A DNA stretch of 64,000 nt, taken from assembly GCF_900172255.1 (NCBI RefSeq), contig NZ_FWFU01000002.1, positions 62,001 to 126,000 on the forward strand. The letters are read 5' to 3'. Below, one piece after another: positions 53,252-61,589 of this stretch. Both the position numbers and the translations under genes were made by a program. Each line of letters starts with the position of its first letter. Within the stretch, counting starts at the first letter, position 1. Origin of the DNA: Roseovarius halotolerans (GTDB lineage: Bacteria > Pseudomonadota > Alphaproteobacteria > Rhodobacterales > Rhodobacteraceae). The notes under the pieces are model-generated. The model saw only the letters and a program-made list of their open reading frames with translations. It made no database searches and was not told where the DNA came from.

Positions 53252-54806
53252 GTGCACTGTCCTCCTGCTCGGCTTCATGAGGCTCGAAACCCTGGCCCGC
53301 CATCCAGACGCCCAGCTCCGCCGGAGTCATCCGGCCACGAGGAAATCCGGGCGACAGGCGGCCTTCGGAAATGACGTGGATCACGTCCGAGAGGGCCATG
53401 ATCTCGTCAAGGTCCTCTGAAATCAGCAGCACCGCCGCGCCCCGGTCGCGTGCCGCCAGAAGCTGCCCGTGAACATAGTTCACCGCACCGATATCCAGCC
53501 CGCGCACCGGCTGGTTGGCCAGGATGATGCGCGGTGCGGCCTCGAGCACGCGGCCAAGGATCAGCTTTTGCATGTTGCCGCCCGACAGCAGGCCGATGCG
53601 CGTGCCGGGACCGGGACAGCGCACATCGTATGTGTCGATGATCTGGCGGGTGAAACTTTCGGCGCGCGCCCAGTTCATCCAGCCCGAGCGGCTGTAAGGG
53701 GGCTGCGCGTAGGTTTCCAGGATGGCGTTTTCCGTGAGGTCGAAGGCGGCGATGGTGCCGGTCCGGTGGCGGTCCTCCGGGATGCGGGCGATACCCGATT
53801 GCACCGCCACGCGCGGCGACCAGCCCGTCGGCTGCGCACCGTCCAGCTCCATGCGCCCCGTTTCAGGGCTGACCAGCCCGCCGATCAGGTCGGCCAGCGC
53901 GCCCTGCCCGTTGCCGGAAACCCCGGCCAGCCCGGTGATCTGCCCCGCCCTCAGCGCCAACGACATCGATTTCAGCCCCGGCGCGTTGCCCCGGTCGGGC
54001 GTGGTCACATCGTCAAGCTGCATCAAGACCGCGCCGGGGGTGCCGGGCTCGACGCGCGGGGCGCTCACCTCGGCTCCGACCATCAGCGCGGCCAGCTTTT
54101 CCTTGTCGACCTCGGCAATCGGGCGCTCGGCCACCAGCTTGCCGTGGCGCAGGATCAGCACCCGGTCCGAGATCGCCATGACCTCATGCAGCTTGTGCGA
54201 GATGAACACCACCGACAGGCCCAGCCTGACCGCCTTGCGCAGGGTGGCGAACAGATCTTCGGTTTCCTGCGGGGTCAGCACCGCTGTCGGCTCGTCAAGA
54301 ATCAGGATGCGGGCATCGCGGTAAAGCGCCTTCAGGATCTCGACCCGCTGGCGCTCGCCCACGGTCAGGCTGCCGACCTTGGCATCCAGATGCACCTGCA
54401 ACCCGAAATCCGCCGAGAGGCGCGCCAGCTTTTCGCGTGCACCCGCGCGCCGCTGGCTCAGCGCCAACAGGCTTTGCGTGCCAAGCGTCACGTTCTCCAG
54501 CACGGTCATGTTGTCGGCCAGCGTGAAATGCTGGTGCACCATGCCCACGCCCGCATCGAGCGCGGCGCGCGGATTGCCCGGCGGCAGGGTGCGGCCGAAC
54601 ACCTCGACCGTGCCTTCATCGGCCGTGTACTGGCCGAACAGGATGTTCATCAGGGTCGTCTTGCCCGCGCCGTTCTCGCCCAACAGGGCGATCACCTCGC
54701 CCTCATGCAGCGACAGGCTGATCGCGTCATTCGCGACCAGCTTGCCGAAGCGTTTGGTGATGCCGTCAAGGCGCAGGACGACCCGCGCCGTCCCGTTATC
54801 GGTCAT
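53241..54806 (-). CDS. BMP-system ABC transporter ATP-binding protein (two NBDs)
   Basis: 521 residues with two fused nucleotide-binding domains as in RbsA/NupO. NBD1: GENGAGKTTLMN, SLTVGERQRVEILKAL, ILILDEPTAVL. NBD2: SGNGQGALAD in place of a full Walker A, LLSGGNMQKLILGR, and ILANQPVRGLD where the Glu is Asn-Gln, so site 2 is probably degenerate, as usual in this group. Starts directly after the BMP stop (TAAATG). Confidence 0.95.
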   Translation of the reverse strand: MTDNGTARVVLRLDGITKRFGKLVANDAISLSLHEGEVIALLGENGAGKTTLMNILFGQYTADEGTVEVFGRTLPPGNPRAALDAGVGMVHQHFTLADNMTVLENVTLGTQSLLALSQRRAGAREKLARLSADFGLQVHLDAKVGSLTVGERQRVEILKALYRDARILILDEPTAVLTPQETEDLFATLRKAVRLGLSVVFISHKLHEVMAISDRVLILRHGKLVAERPIAEVDKEKLAALMVGAEVSAPRVEPGTPGAVLMQLDDVTTPDRGNAPGLKSMSLALRAGQITGLAGVSGNGQGALADLIGGLVSPETGRMELDGAQPTGWSPRVAVQSGIARIPEDRHRTGTIAAFDLTENAILETYAQPPYSRSGWMNWARAESFTRQIIDTYDVRCPGPGTRIGLLSGGNMQKLILGRVLEAAPRIILANQPVRGLDIGAVNYVHGQLLAARDRGAAVLLISEDLDEIMALSDVIHVISEGRLSPGFPRGRMTPAELGVWMAGQGFEPHEAEQEDSAHAP

Positions 54807-55847
54807 TTAGGAAGACTTGGGTTCTTCGTCGTTGATCTCGACCGTGAAGTCGCCCGCAAGGATCTGCGCGCGGCGCTCCTCGACCAGGTCCAGCGCGGCC
54901 TGCGGCACCTTGCCCTCGAACGTGCCCAGCGGCGCCAGCGAACAGCCGCCTTCGCGCATGAAGGAATAGACCCCGTAATCGGCCGCCTTGAACATGCCCG
55001 CCTGAACCTCGGCGATGGCCTTGTCCAGCGTCGGCTCGAAATGCCAGATCGCCGAGGCGACCACCGTGTCGGGGTAATCCGCCTGGGTGTCGATCACGTT
55101 GCCGATCGCCAGAACGCCCTTTTCCTGCGCCGCGTCCGAAACCCCGAACCGCTCGGCATAAAGCATGTCGGCGCCGTTCTCGATCATCGCATAGGCGGTT
55201 TCCTTGGCCTTGGGCGGATCGAACCAGCTGCCGATGAAGCTGACCTGGAAGGTGATGTCGGGGTTCATCTCGCGCGCGCCCGCCATGAAGGCGTGCATAA
55301 GGCGGTTCACCTCGGGGATCGGAAAGCCCCCGACCATGCCGATATTGGCGGTCTCGGTCATCGACCCGGCGATGATGCCGCTCAGATACGAGGCGTCCTG
55401 GATGTAATTGTCGAACACCGCGAAATTGCCCAGCGCATCGTCATGCTTGAAGCTCGAGCCCATAAGGAAGGCGATGTCGGGGTATTCCGCCGCGACCTCG
55501 CGCGCCTCCTGCTCGACGGCGAAGACCTCGCCGATGATGAGCTGATAGCCCTGCTCGGCATATTCGCGCATCACGCGGGCGTAATCGGTGTTCGAGACAT
55601 TCTCCGAGAACACGTATTCCACGTCGCCCCGCGCCTCAGCGGCGGTGGCGGCCTTGTGGATACGGCTGACCCATTGCTGCTCGACCGGTACGGTATAGAT
55701 GCCCGCCACCTTGAGCGGCTCGGCCGCGCGCGCCCTGCCCGGCAGGCCCGACGCCGCCAGCGCGACGACAAGCGCGCCGCCAGCGGTGCTTCCCATGAAA
55801 CGGCGGCGCGACAGGCCCCCGGCATTCTGCTTGCGTGATTGATCCAT
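54807..55847 (-). CDS. BMP-family substrate-binding protein
   Basis: 346-residue periplasmic binding protein of the basic membrane protein (BMP/PnrA) family, which bind purine or pyrimidine nucleosides or bases. The N-terminus has a twin-arginine signal (SRRRFMGSTAGGALVVALAA). AAGGGGG precedes the ATG. First gene of the operon with two permeases, ATPase and a CodA-like deaminase; nucleobase import followed by deamination is the natural reading. Confidence 0.93.
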   Translation of the reverse strand: MDQSRKQNAGGLSRRRFMGSTAGGALVVALAASGLPGRARAAEPLKVAGIYTVPVEQQWVSRIHKAATAAEARGDVEYVFSENVSNTDYARVMREYAEQGYQLIIGEVFAVEQEAREVAAEYPDIAFLMGSSFKHDDALGNFAVFDNYIQDASYLSGIIAGSMTETANIGMVGGFPIPEVNRLMHAFMAGAREMNPDITFQVSFIGSWFDPPKAKETAYAMIENGADMLYAERFGVSDAAQEKGVLAIGNVIDTQADYPDTVVASAIWHFEPTLDKAIAEVQAGMFKAADYGVYSFMREGGCSLAPLGTFEGKVPQAALDLVEERRAQILAGDFTVEINDEEPKSS

Positions 55848-56166
55848 ATGGTAATCCCCCTTGTTGTGCGCTCCGCGCCCCGATGTTTGACCAAACGGTA
55901 AACTCATTTCGGCTATCTGCCAATAGACGGCAGCACCCCGCATGGAGTCCAGAGGTCAAAGCCCGTTTTCTGTGCAGCCAACCCCGATTTGCATCGCGAT
56001 TGGGCATCCACCACGTCGGGTTCGGGTCTAGCGGGAAATATAGCGCGCCGGAACCCGCCAAATGTCGCAAATGCAGAGACAGGCGGCGTTCTTGCGAGGA
56101 CGCAGACAGATGAGCCGTGCAAAGCCCCGGCACGAGGGAATTCCCCAACGCCCGAAAGGACATTTC
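55848..56166. other. 319-bp divergent intergenic region (BMP operon / MFS)
   Basis: It holds the predicted BMP-operon promoter with the RutR-like site (55887-55902) near its left end. The remaining 260 bp up to the MFS start has short open frames on the plus strand without ribosome sites; I see no further element. Confidence 0.4.
55887..55923 (-). promoter_or_regulatory. RutR-like operator overlapping the predicted -10 of the BMP operon
   Basis: TTGACCA-AA-CGGTAAA (55887-55902, plus strand) matches the E. coli RutR consensus TTGACCA-nn-TGGTCAA at 12 of 14 positions. On the minus strand TTGGCA (55923-55918) and TACCGT 17 bp on could be -35 and -10, putting the operator over the -10. Uracil-responsive control is inference. 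Confidence 0.5.
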
Positions 56167-57435
56167 ATGTTTCAGGTATTGTCCGCAGTCTGGGCCCTTC
56201 TGCTCGGTATCGTGTTCATCATGCTCGGGAACGGCATGCATTTCACCCTGATCGGCCTGCGCGGCGGGATCGAGGGGTTCTCGGCCTCGGAACTGGCAAT
56301 CATCACCTCGGGGTATTTCGTGGGTTTCCTGTCGGGCGCGCGGCTCAGCCCGGTTCTGATCCGGCGGGTGGGGCATGTGCGTGTCTTCGCGGCCCTGGGC
56401 AGCCTGATGTCCGCGGGGCTGATTTCCTTTCCGCTGATCACCGAACCCTGGGCCTGGACCGTGCTGCGCCTTCTCGTCGGTTTCTGCATGTCCGGTGTCT
56501 ATGTCACCGCCGAAAGCTGGCTCAATGACGCCGCCAACAACGAGACGCGCGGCAAGGTTCTGTCGGCCTACATGATCGCGCAGACGCTTGGCATTATCGG
56601 GGCGCAGGGCCTGCTGACCCTGGGCGATGCGGGCACCGCGGTGCTGTTCATCGGCGCCTCTGTCCTTGTGTCGCTCTCGCTGACGCCGATCCTTCTCTCC
56701 GTCACCCCCGTTCCGGCCGCCGAGGTAGCACGCCCGATGCCCCTGCGCGACCTTTTCACAGGCTCGCCGCTCGGCACGGTCGGCATCTTCCTCCTGGGCA
56801 ATGTCTATGCAACGCAATCGGGCATGGGGGCGGTGTTCGGCAGCCAGATCGGCCTGACGGCGGCGCAGGTCGCATTGTTCGTGGCGATGCTTTTTGCCGG
56901 AGCGCTCCTGATGCAGTATCCGATCGGCTGGCTTTCCGACCGGATGGACCGGCGAAAGCTGATCTTCGGCGCAGCCGCCCTCGGTGCCGCGTCCTGCGGC
57001 GCCGGTTGGATCACCGGTGGCGGGCTCTGGCCCCTGATGGCCTCCGCCTTCTTTGCGGGCGGCGTGACGACACCGCTCTACGCGCTGTTCCTGGCCTATA
57101 CCAATGATGCCCTTTCAGCCGAAGACATGCCCGCCGCGTCAGGCGGTCTCGTCTTCACCTTCGGTCTTGGCGCGATCGCCGGCCCGCTTGTCACCGGCTG
57201 GGCGATGCAGTGGCTCGGCCCGTTCGCATTCTGGCTGGTGCTTGGCGCAACATTCGGGCTCATCGCGATCTACGCGCTTTATCGCATGACGCAACGCTCC
57301 ATGATCCCGGTAGAAGAAACCGAAAGCTACCTTGGCGTCCTGCCGACCGCATCGACCGTGGCCGTGGAAGCGGCCACCGCCTGGGCCGCCCAGCAAGCCG
57401 AATCCGACTCCGACACCGGAGACGACAAACCCTGA
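56167..57435 (+). CDS. MFS transporter
   Basis: 422 residues with twelve predicted helices and the MFS loop 8-9 motif GWLSDRMDRRK. The plan resembles YcaD-like exporters (GGIEGFSASELAIITSGYFV near helix 2; AESWLNDAANNETRGK after helix 4). The acidic tail (ESDSDTGDDKP) is cytosolic. Substrate unknown. AAAGGACA precedes the ATG. Confidence 0.92.
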   Translation: MFQVLSAVWALLLGIVFIMLGNGMHFTLIGLRGGIEGFSASELAIITSGYFVGFLSGARLSPVLIRRVGHVRVFAALGSLMSAGLISFPLITEPWAWTVLRLLVGFCMSGVYVTAESWLNDAANNETRGKVLSAYMIAQTLGIIGAQGLLTLGDAGTAVLFIGASVLVSLSLTPILLSVTPVPAAEVARPMPLRDLFTGSPLGTVGIFLLGNVYATQSGMGAVFGSQIGLTAAQVALFVAMLFAGALLMQYPIGWLSDRMDRRKLIFGAAALGAASCGAGWITGGGLWPLMASAFFAGGVTTPLYALFLAYTNDALSAEDMPAASGGLVFTFGLGAIAGPLVTGWAMQWLGPFAFWLVLGATFGLIAIYALYRMTQRSMIPVEETESYLGVLPTASTVAVEAATAWAAQQAESDSDTGDDKP

Positions 57436-57628
57436 CCCCGCGGCGTCCGGCCATGGACCTGGCACCCGATCCGTGCAGAAACGCTATCCGCCCAATCCCC
57501 AAGACGATCTCTTGGGGTTCCTCGCGTGTCCCGGCCACGACTGAGCATACCTTGGCGACCCGGCTCCAGGACACCACGACACCCACGCAGTCCGAAGAAC
57601 CCGGACGACTGGCATTTCGGTAGGAAAA

Positions 57629-57718
57629 TGGCGGAGACGATGGGATTCGAACCCACGAGACCCTTCCGGGCCTACTCCCTTAGCAGGGGAGCGCCTTCGA
57701 CCACTCGGCCACGTCTCC
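57629..57718 (-). tRNA. tRNA-Ser (anticodon GCU)
   Basis: Folds as a class II tRNA: acceptor GGAGACG / CGTCTCC, anticodon stem-loop CTCCC-CTGCTAA-GGGAG giving anticodon GCT, a long variable arm (TAGGCCCGGAAGGGTCT), T-loop GGTTCGAATCC, discriminator G and an encoded CCA (57631-57629). It reads serine AGC/AGU. No integrase or duplicated 3' end is present nearby. Confidence 0.97.
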
Positions 57719-57725
57719 GCCGACG

Positions 57726-57755
57726 CGTATAGCCGGGCAGGTGCAAGCTTTACAA
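57726..57755 (-). promoter_or_regulatory. Predicted promoter of tRNA-Ser
   Basis: On the minus strand TTGTAA (57755-57750) and TATACG (57731-57726) lie 18 bp apart, with the tRNA 5' end 7 bp further on. Sequence prediction only. Confidence 0.45.
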
Positions 57756-57828
57756 GGCGAAATTTCAGGAAATTGCCGGGCGGCGGCGCGGGCGGTGAAC
57801 GCGTGCCTTCGCCACCGCCGCGACGGCC

Positions 57829-58926
57829 TCAGGTGTTGAACAGGAAGTGCAGCACGTCGCCGTCCTTGACCACATAGGCCTTGCCCTCGGCGCGCATCTT
57901 GCCCGCTTCCTTGGCACCCTGTTCACCATTGCAGGCGACGAAATCGTCATAGGCGATGGTTTCGGCGCGGATGAAGCCCTTTTCAAAATCGCCATGGATG
58001 ACGCCGGCGGCCTTGGGGGCGGGGGTGCCGGTCGGGATCGTCCAGGCGCGCGCCTCCTTGGGGCCGACGGTGAAATAGGTCTCGAGATGCAAAAGCTCGT
58101 ATCCCGCGCGGATCAGCCTGTCGAGCCCGGCCTCGGCAAGGCCCATCTCATCGAGGAACATTTCGGCCTCTTCGGCGTCGAGCTGGCTGATTTCCTCTTC
58201 GATGCGGGCAGAAATGACCACGCTCGCGGCGCCCTGTTCCGCCGCCATCGCCTCGACCTGCGCGGAAAAGGCATTGCCGCTGGCGGCGCTGCCCTCGTCC
58301 ACGTTGCAGACATAGAGGATCGGCTTGGTGGTCAGCAGTTGCAGCCCCTTCCAGGCCTTCCGGTCCTCATCCGAGACGTCGACCACGCGGGCAGGCTGGC
58401 CGTCTTCCAGCACGGCCTGCGCGGCGGCCAGCAGGCGCTCCTGCTGGGCGGCTTCCTTGTCGCCGCCCTTCAGCTTGCGCACGAGGCCCGCACGGCGCTT
58501 TTCGATCGATTCCAGATCGGCCAGCATCAGCTCGGTCTCGATCACTTCGGCATCGGCCACCGGATCGACGCGCCCTTCGACATGGGTCACGTCACCATCC
58601 TCGAAGCAGCGCAGCACATGGGCGATCGCGTCGACCTCGCGGATATTGGCCAGGAACTGGTTGCCCAGCCCCTCGCCCTTGGAGGCGCCCTTCACCAGCC
58701 CGGCGATATCGACAAAGGTCATCCGGGTCGGGATGATGCTGGCGGACCCGGCGATCCGGGCCAATGTATCCAGCCGCGCATCGGGCACGTTCACCTCGCC
58801 CACATTGGGCTCGATCGTGCAGAACGGGAAATTCGCGGCCTGCGCGGCGGCGGTTCTCGTCAGCGCGTTGAACAGCGTCGACTTGCCCACATTGGGCAAG
58901 CCCACGATCCCCATCTTGAAGCCCAT
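57829..58926 (-). CDS. ychF: Redox-regulated ATPase YchF (OBG-family GTPase fold)
   Basis: 365 residues. [15 protein letters not shown] (P-loop), [20 protein letters not shown] (switch II), the NVDEG motif replacing NKxD (as expected for ATP preference), and a C-terminal TGS domain ([15 protein letters not shown]). Binds ribosomes; role in stress response. The start at 58926 (MGFKMGIVG) fits the family. Confidence 0.97.
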   Translation of the reverse strand: MGFKMGIVGLPNVGKSTLFNALTRTAAAQAANFPFCTIEPNVGEVNVPDARLDTLARIAGSASIIPTRMTFVDIAGLVKGASKGEGLGNQFLANIREVDAIAHVLRCFEDGDVTHVEGRVDPVADAEVIETELMLADLESIEKRRAGLVRKLKGGDKEAAQQERLLAAAQAVLEDGQPARVVDVSDEDRKAWKGLQLLTTKPILYVCNVDEGSAASGNAFSAQVEAMAAEQGAASVVISARIEEEISQLDAEEAEMFLDEMGLAEAGLDRLIRAGYELLHLETYFTVGPKEARAWTIPTGTPAPKAAGVIHGDFEKGFIRAETIAYDDFVACNGEQGAKEAGKMRAEGKAYVVKDGDVLHFLFNT

Positions 58927-58971
58927 GACCGGCCCCTCCTGTTTGCGAATTGCGCGCATCTACGGCGCGAG

Positions 58972-59009
58972 GCGGGGCAAGGTCAAGCTGGGCATTGATT
59001 TTGCCCCGC
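58972..59009. promoter_or_regulatory. Inverted repeat between ychF and trpA
   Basis: GCGGGGCAA (58972-58980) and TTGCCCCGC (59001-59009) are perfect 9-bp arms around 20 bp. They lie midway in the 124-bp divergent gap. Could be an operator or, if transcribed, a leader hairpin of either gene. Confidence 0.4.
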
Positions 59010-59050
59010 GTTTCGGCCAAACCCGGTGCGACCAAGCTCAGGATATTCGC

Positions 59051-59842
59051 ATGACCCGCATCGACGCCAAATTCGCCGAACTGCAAGCCGCAGGGAAAAA
59101 AGCCTTCGTGGCCTACGTGATGGCGGGCGACCCGGATTACGACACCTCGCTCGAGGTGATCCGCGGGCTGCCCGGCGCAGGCGTGGACATCATCGAACTG
59201 GGCATGCCCTTCACCGACCCGATGGCCGACGGGCCGACGATCCAGCTGGCGGGGCAACGCGCCCTGGCGGGCGGGCAGACGCTTGAAAAGACCCTCGCGA
59301 TGGCCGCGGCCTTCCGCAAGGAGGACGACACCACCCCGATCGTGATGATGGGCTACTACAACCCGATCTACAATCGCGGTGTCGACAAGTTCCTCGAAGA
59401 TGCCAAGGCAGCCGGGATCGACGGGCTGATCGTGGTCGACCTGCCCCCCGAGGAAGATGACGAGCTCTGCATACCCGCGCAGAAGGCCGGGCTGAACTTC
59501 ATCCGCCTCGCCACACCCACCACCGACGACAAGCGCCTGCCCAAGGTGCTCGAGAACACGAGCGGCTTCGTCTATTACGTCTCGATCACCGGGATCACCG
59601 GCGCGGCCGCCGCCGAGGCCGCCGATGTCGCCCCCGAGGTGACCCGCATCAAGAAGCAGACCGACCTGCCGGTGATCGTGGGCTTCGGCATCCGCAGCCC
59701 CGAAACCAGCCGCGCCATCGCGGGCGTGGCCGATGGCGCCGTGGTGGGCTCGGCCATCGTCGGCAAGCTGGCCGACGGCATGCCCGTCCCCGAGGTGCTG
59801 GCCTTCGTCAAGGGGCTCGCGGACGGGGCGCATTCGGCCTGA
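59051..59842 (+). CDS. trpA: Tryptophan synthase alpha chain
   Basis: Cleaves indole-3-glycerol phosphate to indole. 263 residues; the catalytic Glu and Asp lie in [19 protein letters not shown], with GYYNPI and GFGIRSPE (phosphate-binding) following. No trpB or trpF is adjacent, so the trp genes are split, as is common in alphaproteobacteria. Confidence 0.97.
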   Translation: MTRIDAKFAELQAAGKKAFVAYVMAGDPDYDTSLEVIRGLPGAGVDIIELGMPFTDPMADGPTIQLAGQRALAGGQTLEKTLAMAAAFRKEDDTTPIVMMGYYNPIYNRGVDKFLEDAKAAGIDGLIVVDLPPEEDDELCIPAQKAGLNFIRLATPTTDDKRLPKVLENTSGFVYYVSITGITGAAAAEAADVAPEVTRIKKQTDLPVIVGFGIRSPETSRAIAGVADGAVVGSAIVGKLADGMPVPEVLAFVKGLADGAHSA

Positions 59843-59916
59843 ACCGCGCCGCCCTGGCGATTGCGGCAGGGGCTGACGGGGCGTGAGGGGGCAGCACATT
59901 GCGCCCGCCCCGAGCG

Positions 59917-59939
59917 ACTGGTAATGAAACCAGACCAGT
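59917..59939 (+). promoter_or_regulatory. Candidate GntR-type operator before lldD
   Basis: ACTGGT (59917-59922) and ACCAGT (59934-59939) form an outer inverted repeat; CTGGT-N6-ACCAG (59918-59933) a nested one. TGGT/ACCA half sites are typical for FadR/LldR-subfamily GntR regulators. It ends 18 bp before the lldD ATG. No regulator gene is adjacent. Confidence 0.45.
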
Positions 59940-59957
59940 TTTGCGCCGGAGTGCATC

Positions 59958-61124
59958 ATGCCCGTCATCACCTGTATCGACGATCTCAAACGCATCTATC
60001 GCCGCCGCGTGCCGAAGATGTTCTACGACTACACCGAGTCCGGCAGCTGGACCGAACAGACATTCCGCGAGAACAGCAGCGATTTTTCCGACATCTACCT
60101 GCGCCAGCGCGTCGCCGTGGACATGGCCGGGCGCAGCACCGCCAGCACCATGATCGGGCAGGATGTCTCGATGCCGGTGGCGCTGGCCCCGGTGGGGCTC
60201 ACCGGGATGCAGCATGCCGACGGCGAGATCAAGGCCGCCCGCGCCGCCGAGGCCTTCGGCGTGCCCTTCACCCTTTCGACCATGTCGATCTGCTCGATCG
60301 AGGACATTGCCGAGAACACCAGCAAACCGTTCTGGATGCAGGTCTACACGCTCAAGGACGATGATTTCATGCAGCGCCTGTTCGACCGGGCGCGCGAGGC
60401 GAAATGCTCGGCCGCGATGATCACCGTGGATCTTCAGGTGCTGGGACAGCGCCACCGCGACCTCAAGAACGGCCTGAGCGCGCCACCCAAGCTCACACCG
60501 GCCTCGGTCGCCAACATGATGACCAAGGTGCAATGGGGCCTTGGGATGCTGGGCACCAAGCGGCGCTTCTTCGGCAATATCGTGGGTCATGCCAAGGGCG
60601 TGGCGGATCCCTCCTCGCTCAGCACATGGACCGCCGAGGCGTTCGATCCCTCGCTTGACTGGAACCGTATCCGCGAATTCCGCAAGATGTGGGACGGGCC
60701 GCTGATCATCAAGGGCATCATGGATGCGCGCGACGCGCGCGAGGCGCTCAATGTGGGGGCCGACGCGATCATCGTGTCCAATCATGGCGGGCGGCAGCTC
60801 GATGGCGCGCTCAGCGCGATCCGCGCCCTGCCCGCGATCATGGACGCCGTGGGCGACCGGATCGAGGTGCATCTCGACAGCGGCATCCGCAGCGGTCAGG
60901 ACGTTCTCAAGGCGCTGGCGATGGGGGCCAAGGGCACCTATGTCGGGCGCGCCTATATCTATGGGCTGGGAGCGATGGGGCAGGCGGGCGTGACCCGCGC
61001 ACTCGAGGTGATCCACAAGGAACTCGACGTCTCGATGGCGCTGTGCGGGCGCCGCGACGTGCGCGATCTCGACCGCGATATCCTGATGATCCCGGAAGGG
61101 TTCGAGGGACGCTGGCAGGCATAG
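59958..61124 (+). CDS. lldD: FMN-dependent alpha-hydroxy-acid dehydrogenase (L-lactate dehydrogenase type)
   Basis: 388 residues. Features: MFYDYTESGSW (Tyr), MQVYTLKDDDF, LIIKGIMDARDA (Lys), catalytic His in VSNHGGRQLDG and HLDSGIRSGQDV (FMN phosphate site). L-lactate is the most likely substrate; other 2-hydroxy acids are possible. GGAG lies 6 nt before the ATG. Confidence 0.94.
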   Translation: MPVITCIDDLKRIYRRRVPKMFYDYTESGSWTEQTFRENSSDFSDIYLRQRVAVDMAGRSTASTMIGQDVSMPVALAPVGLTGMQHADGEIKAARAAEAFGVPFTLSTMSICSIEDIAENTSKPFWMQVYTLKDDDFMQRLFDRAREAKCSAAMITVDLQVLGQRHRDLKNGLSAPPKLTPASVANMMTKVQWGLGMLGTKRRFFGNIVGHAKGVADPSSLSTWTAEAFDPSLDWNRIREFRKMWDGPLIIKGIMDARDAREALNVGADAIIVSNHGGRQLDGALSAIRALPAIMDAVGDRIEVHLDSGIRSGQDVLKALAMGAKGTYVGRAYIYGLGAMGQAGVTRALEVIHKELDVSMALCGRRDVRDLDRDILMIPEGFEGRWQA

Positions 61125-61158
61125 ATTTCGCGCGCCAGCGCAGATGGCGCGGACGGGC

Positions 61159-61192
61159 GCCTCCGGCGGGAGTATTTGGGGCAAGATGAAGC
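61159..61192 (+). repeat. Dispersed junction repeat, copy E
   Basis: Full copy on the plus strand: GCCTCCGGCGGGAGTATTT then GGGGCAAGATGAAGC, differing from copy C at two positions. It lies between the convergent ends of lldD and ridA. Confidence 0.8.
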
Positions 61193-61235
61193 AAGCGGGC
61201 CGCGCAGCAAGGCGGCAAGGCCCGCGAAAGCGCGA

Positions 61236-61589
61236 TCAGCCCTGTGCGGCGGTGATCAGCAATTCGACGCGGTAGTCGGGCGTGGCCAGTTTCGCCTCGC
61301 CGCAGGCGCGCGCGGGGGCGTGACCCTTGGGCACCCAGGCGTCCCAGACCGCATTCATCTCGGCAAAATCGGCCATGTCGGCCAGCCAGATTGTGCATTG
61401 CAGGATGCGTGTCGCGTCCGAACCGGCCTCGGCCAGAAGCGCCTCGGCTTTCTCGATGCAGGTGCGGGTCTGGTCGGCGACGCTGTCGCCGGGATTGCCC
61501 ACCTGGCCCGCCAGGTAGATGGTGCCGTTATGGATGACCATCTGGCTCATGCGCTCGCCAGTATGGTGGCGGGTGATCTCGGTTGTCAT
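61236..61589 (-). CDS. RidA-family protein (imine/enamine deaminase)
   Basis: 117 residues of the YjgF/RidA fold; hydrolyses reactive imines or enamines released by amine-oxidising enzymes. The key Arg lies in HAPARACGEAKL; the usual EIEAIA end reads VELLITA, so it belongs to a non-archetypal Rid subgroup. It overlaps the FAD oxidoreductase gene by 4 bp, suggesting it handles that enzyme's imine product. Confidence 0.92.
   Translation of the reverse strand: MTTEITRHHTGERMSQMVIHNGTIYLAGQVGNPGDSVADQTRTCIEKAEALLAEAGSDATRILQCTIWLADMADFAEMNAVWDAWVPKGHAPARACGEAKLATPDYRVELLITAAQG

Noticed and set aside
51395..55838. Very long plus-strand open frames (up to about 790 codons) opposite the BMP transporter genes
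   Set aside because: Composition is Arg/His/Gln-rich without domains, there are no ribosome sites, and they are antisense to well-recognised ABC genes; typical shadows in GC-rich DNA.
57436..57828. Integration site or island next to tRNA-Ser
   Set aside because: No integrase, no repeated tRNA 3' end and housekeeping genes on both sides.
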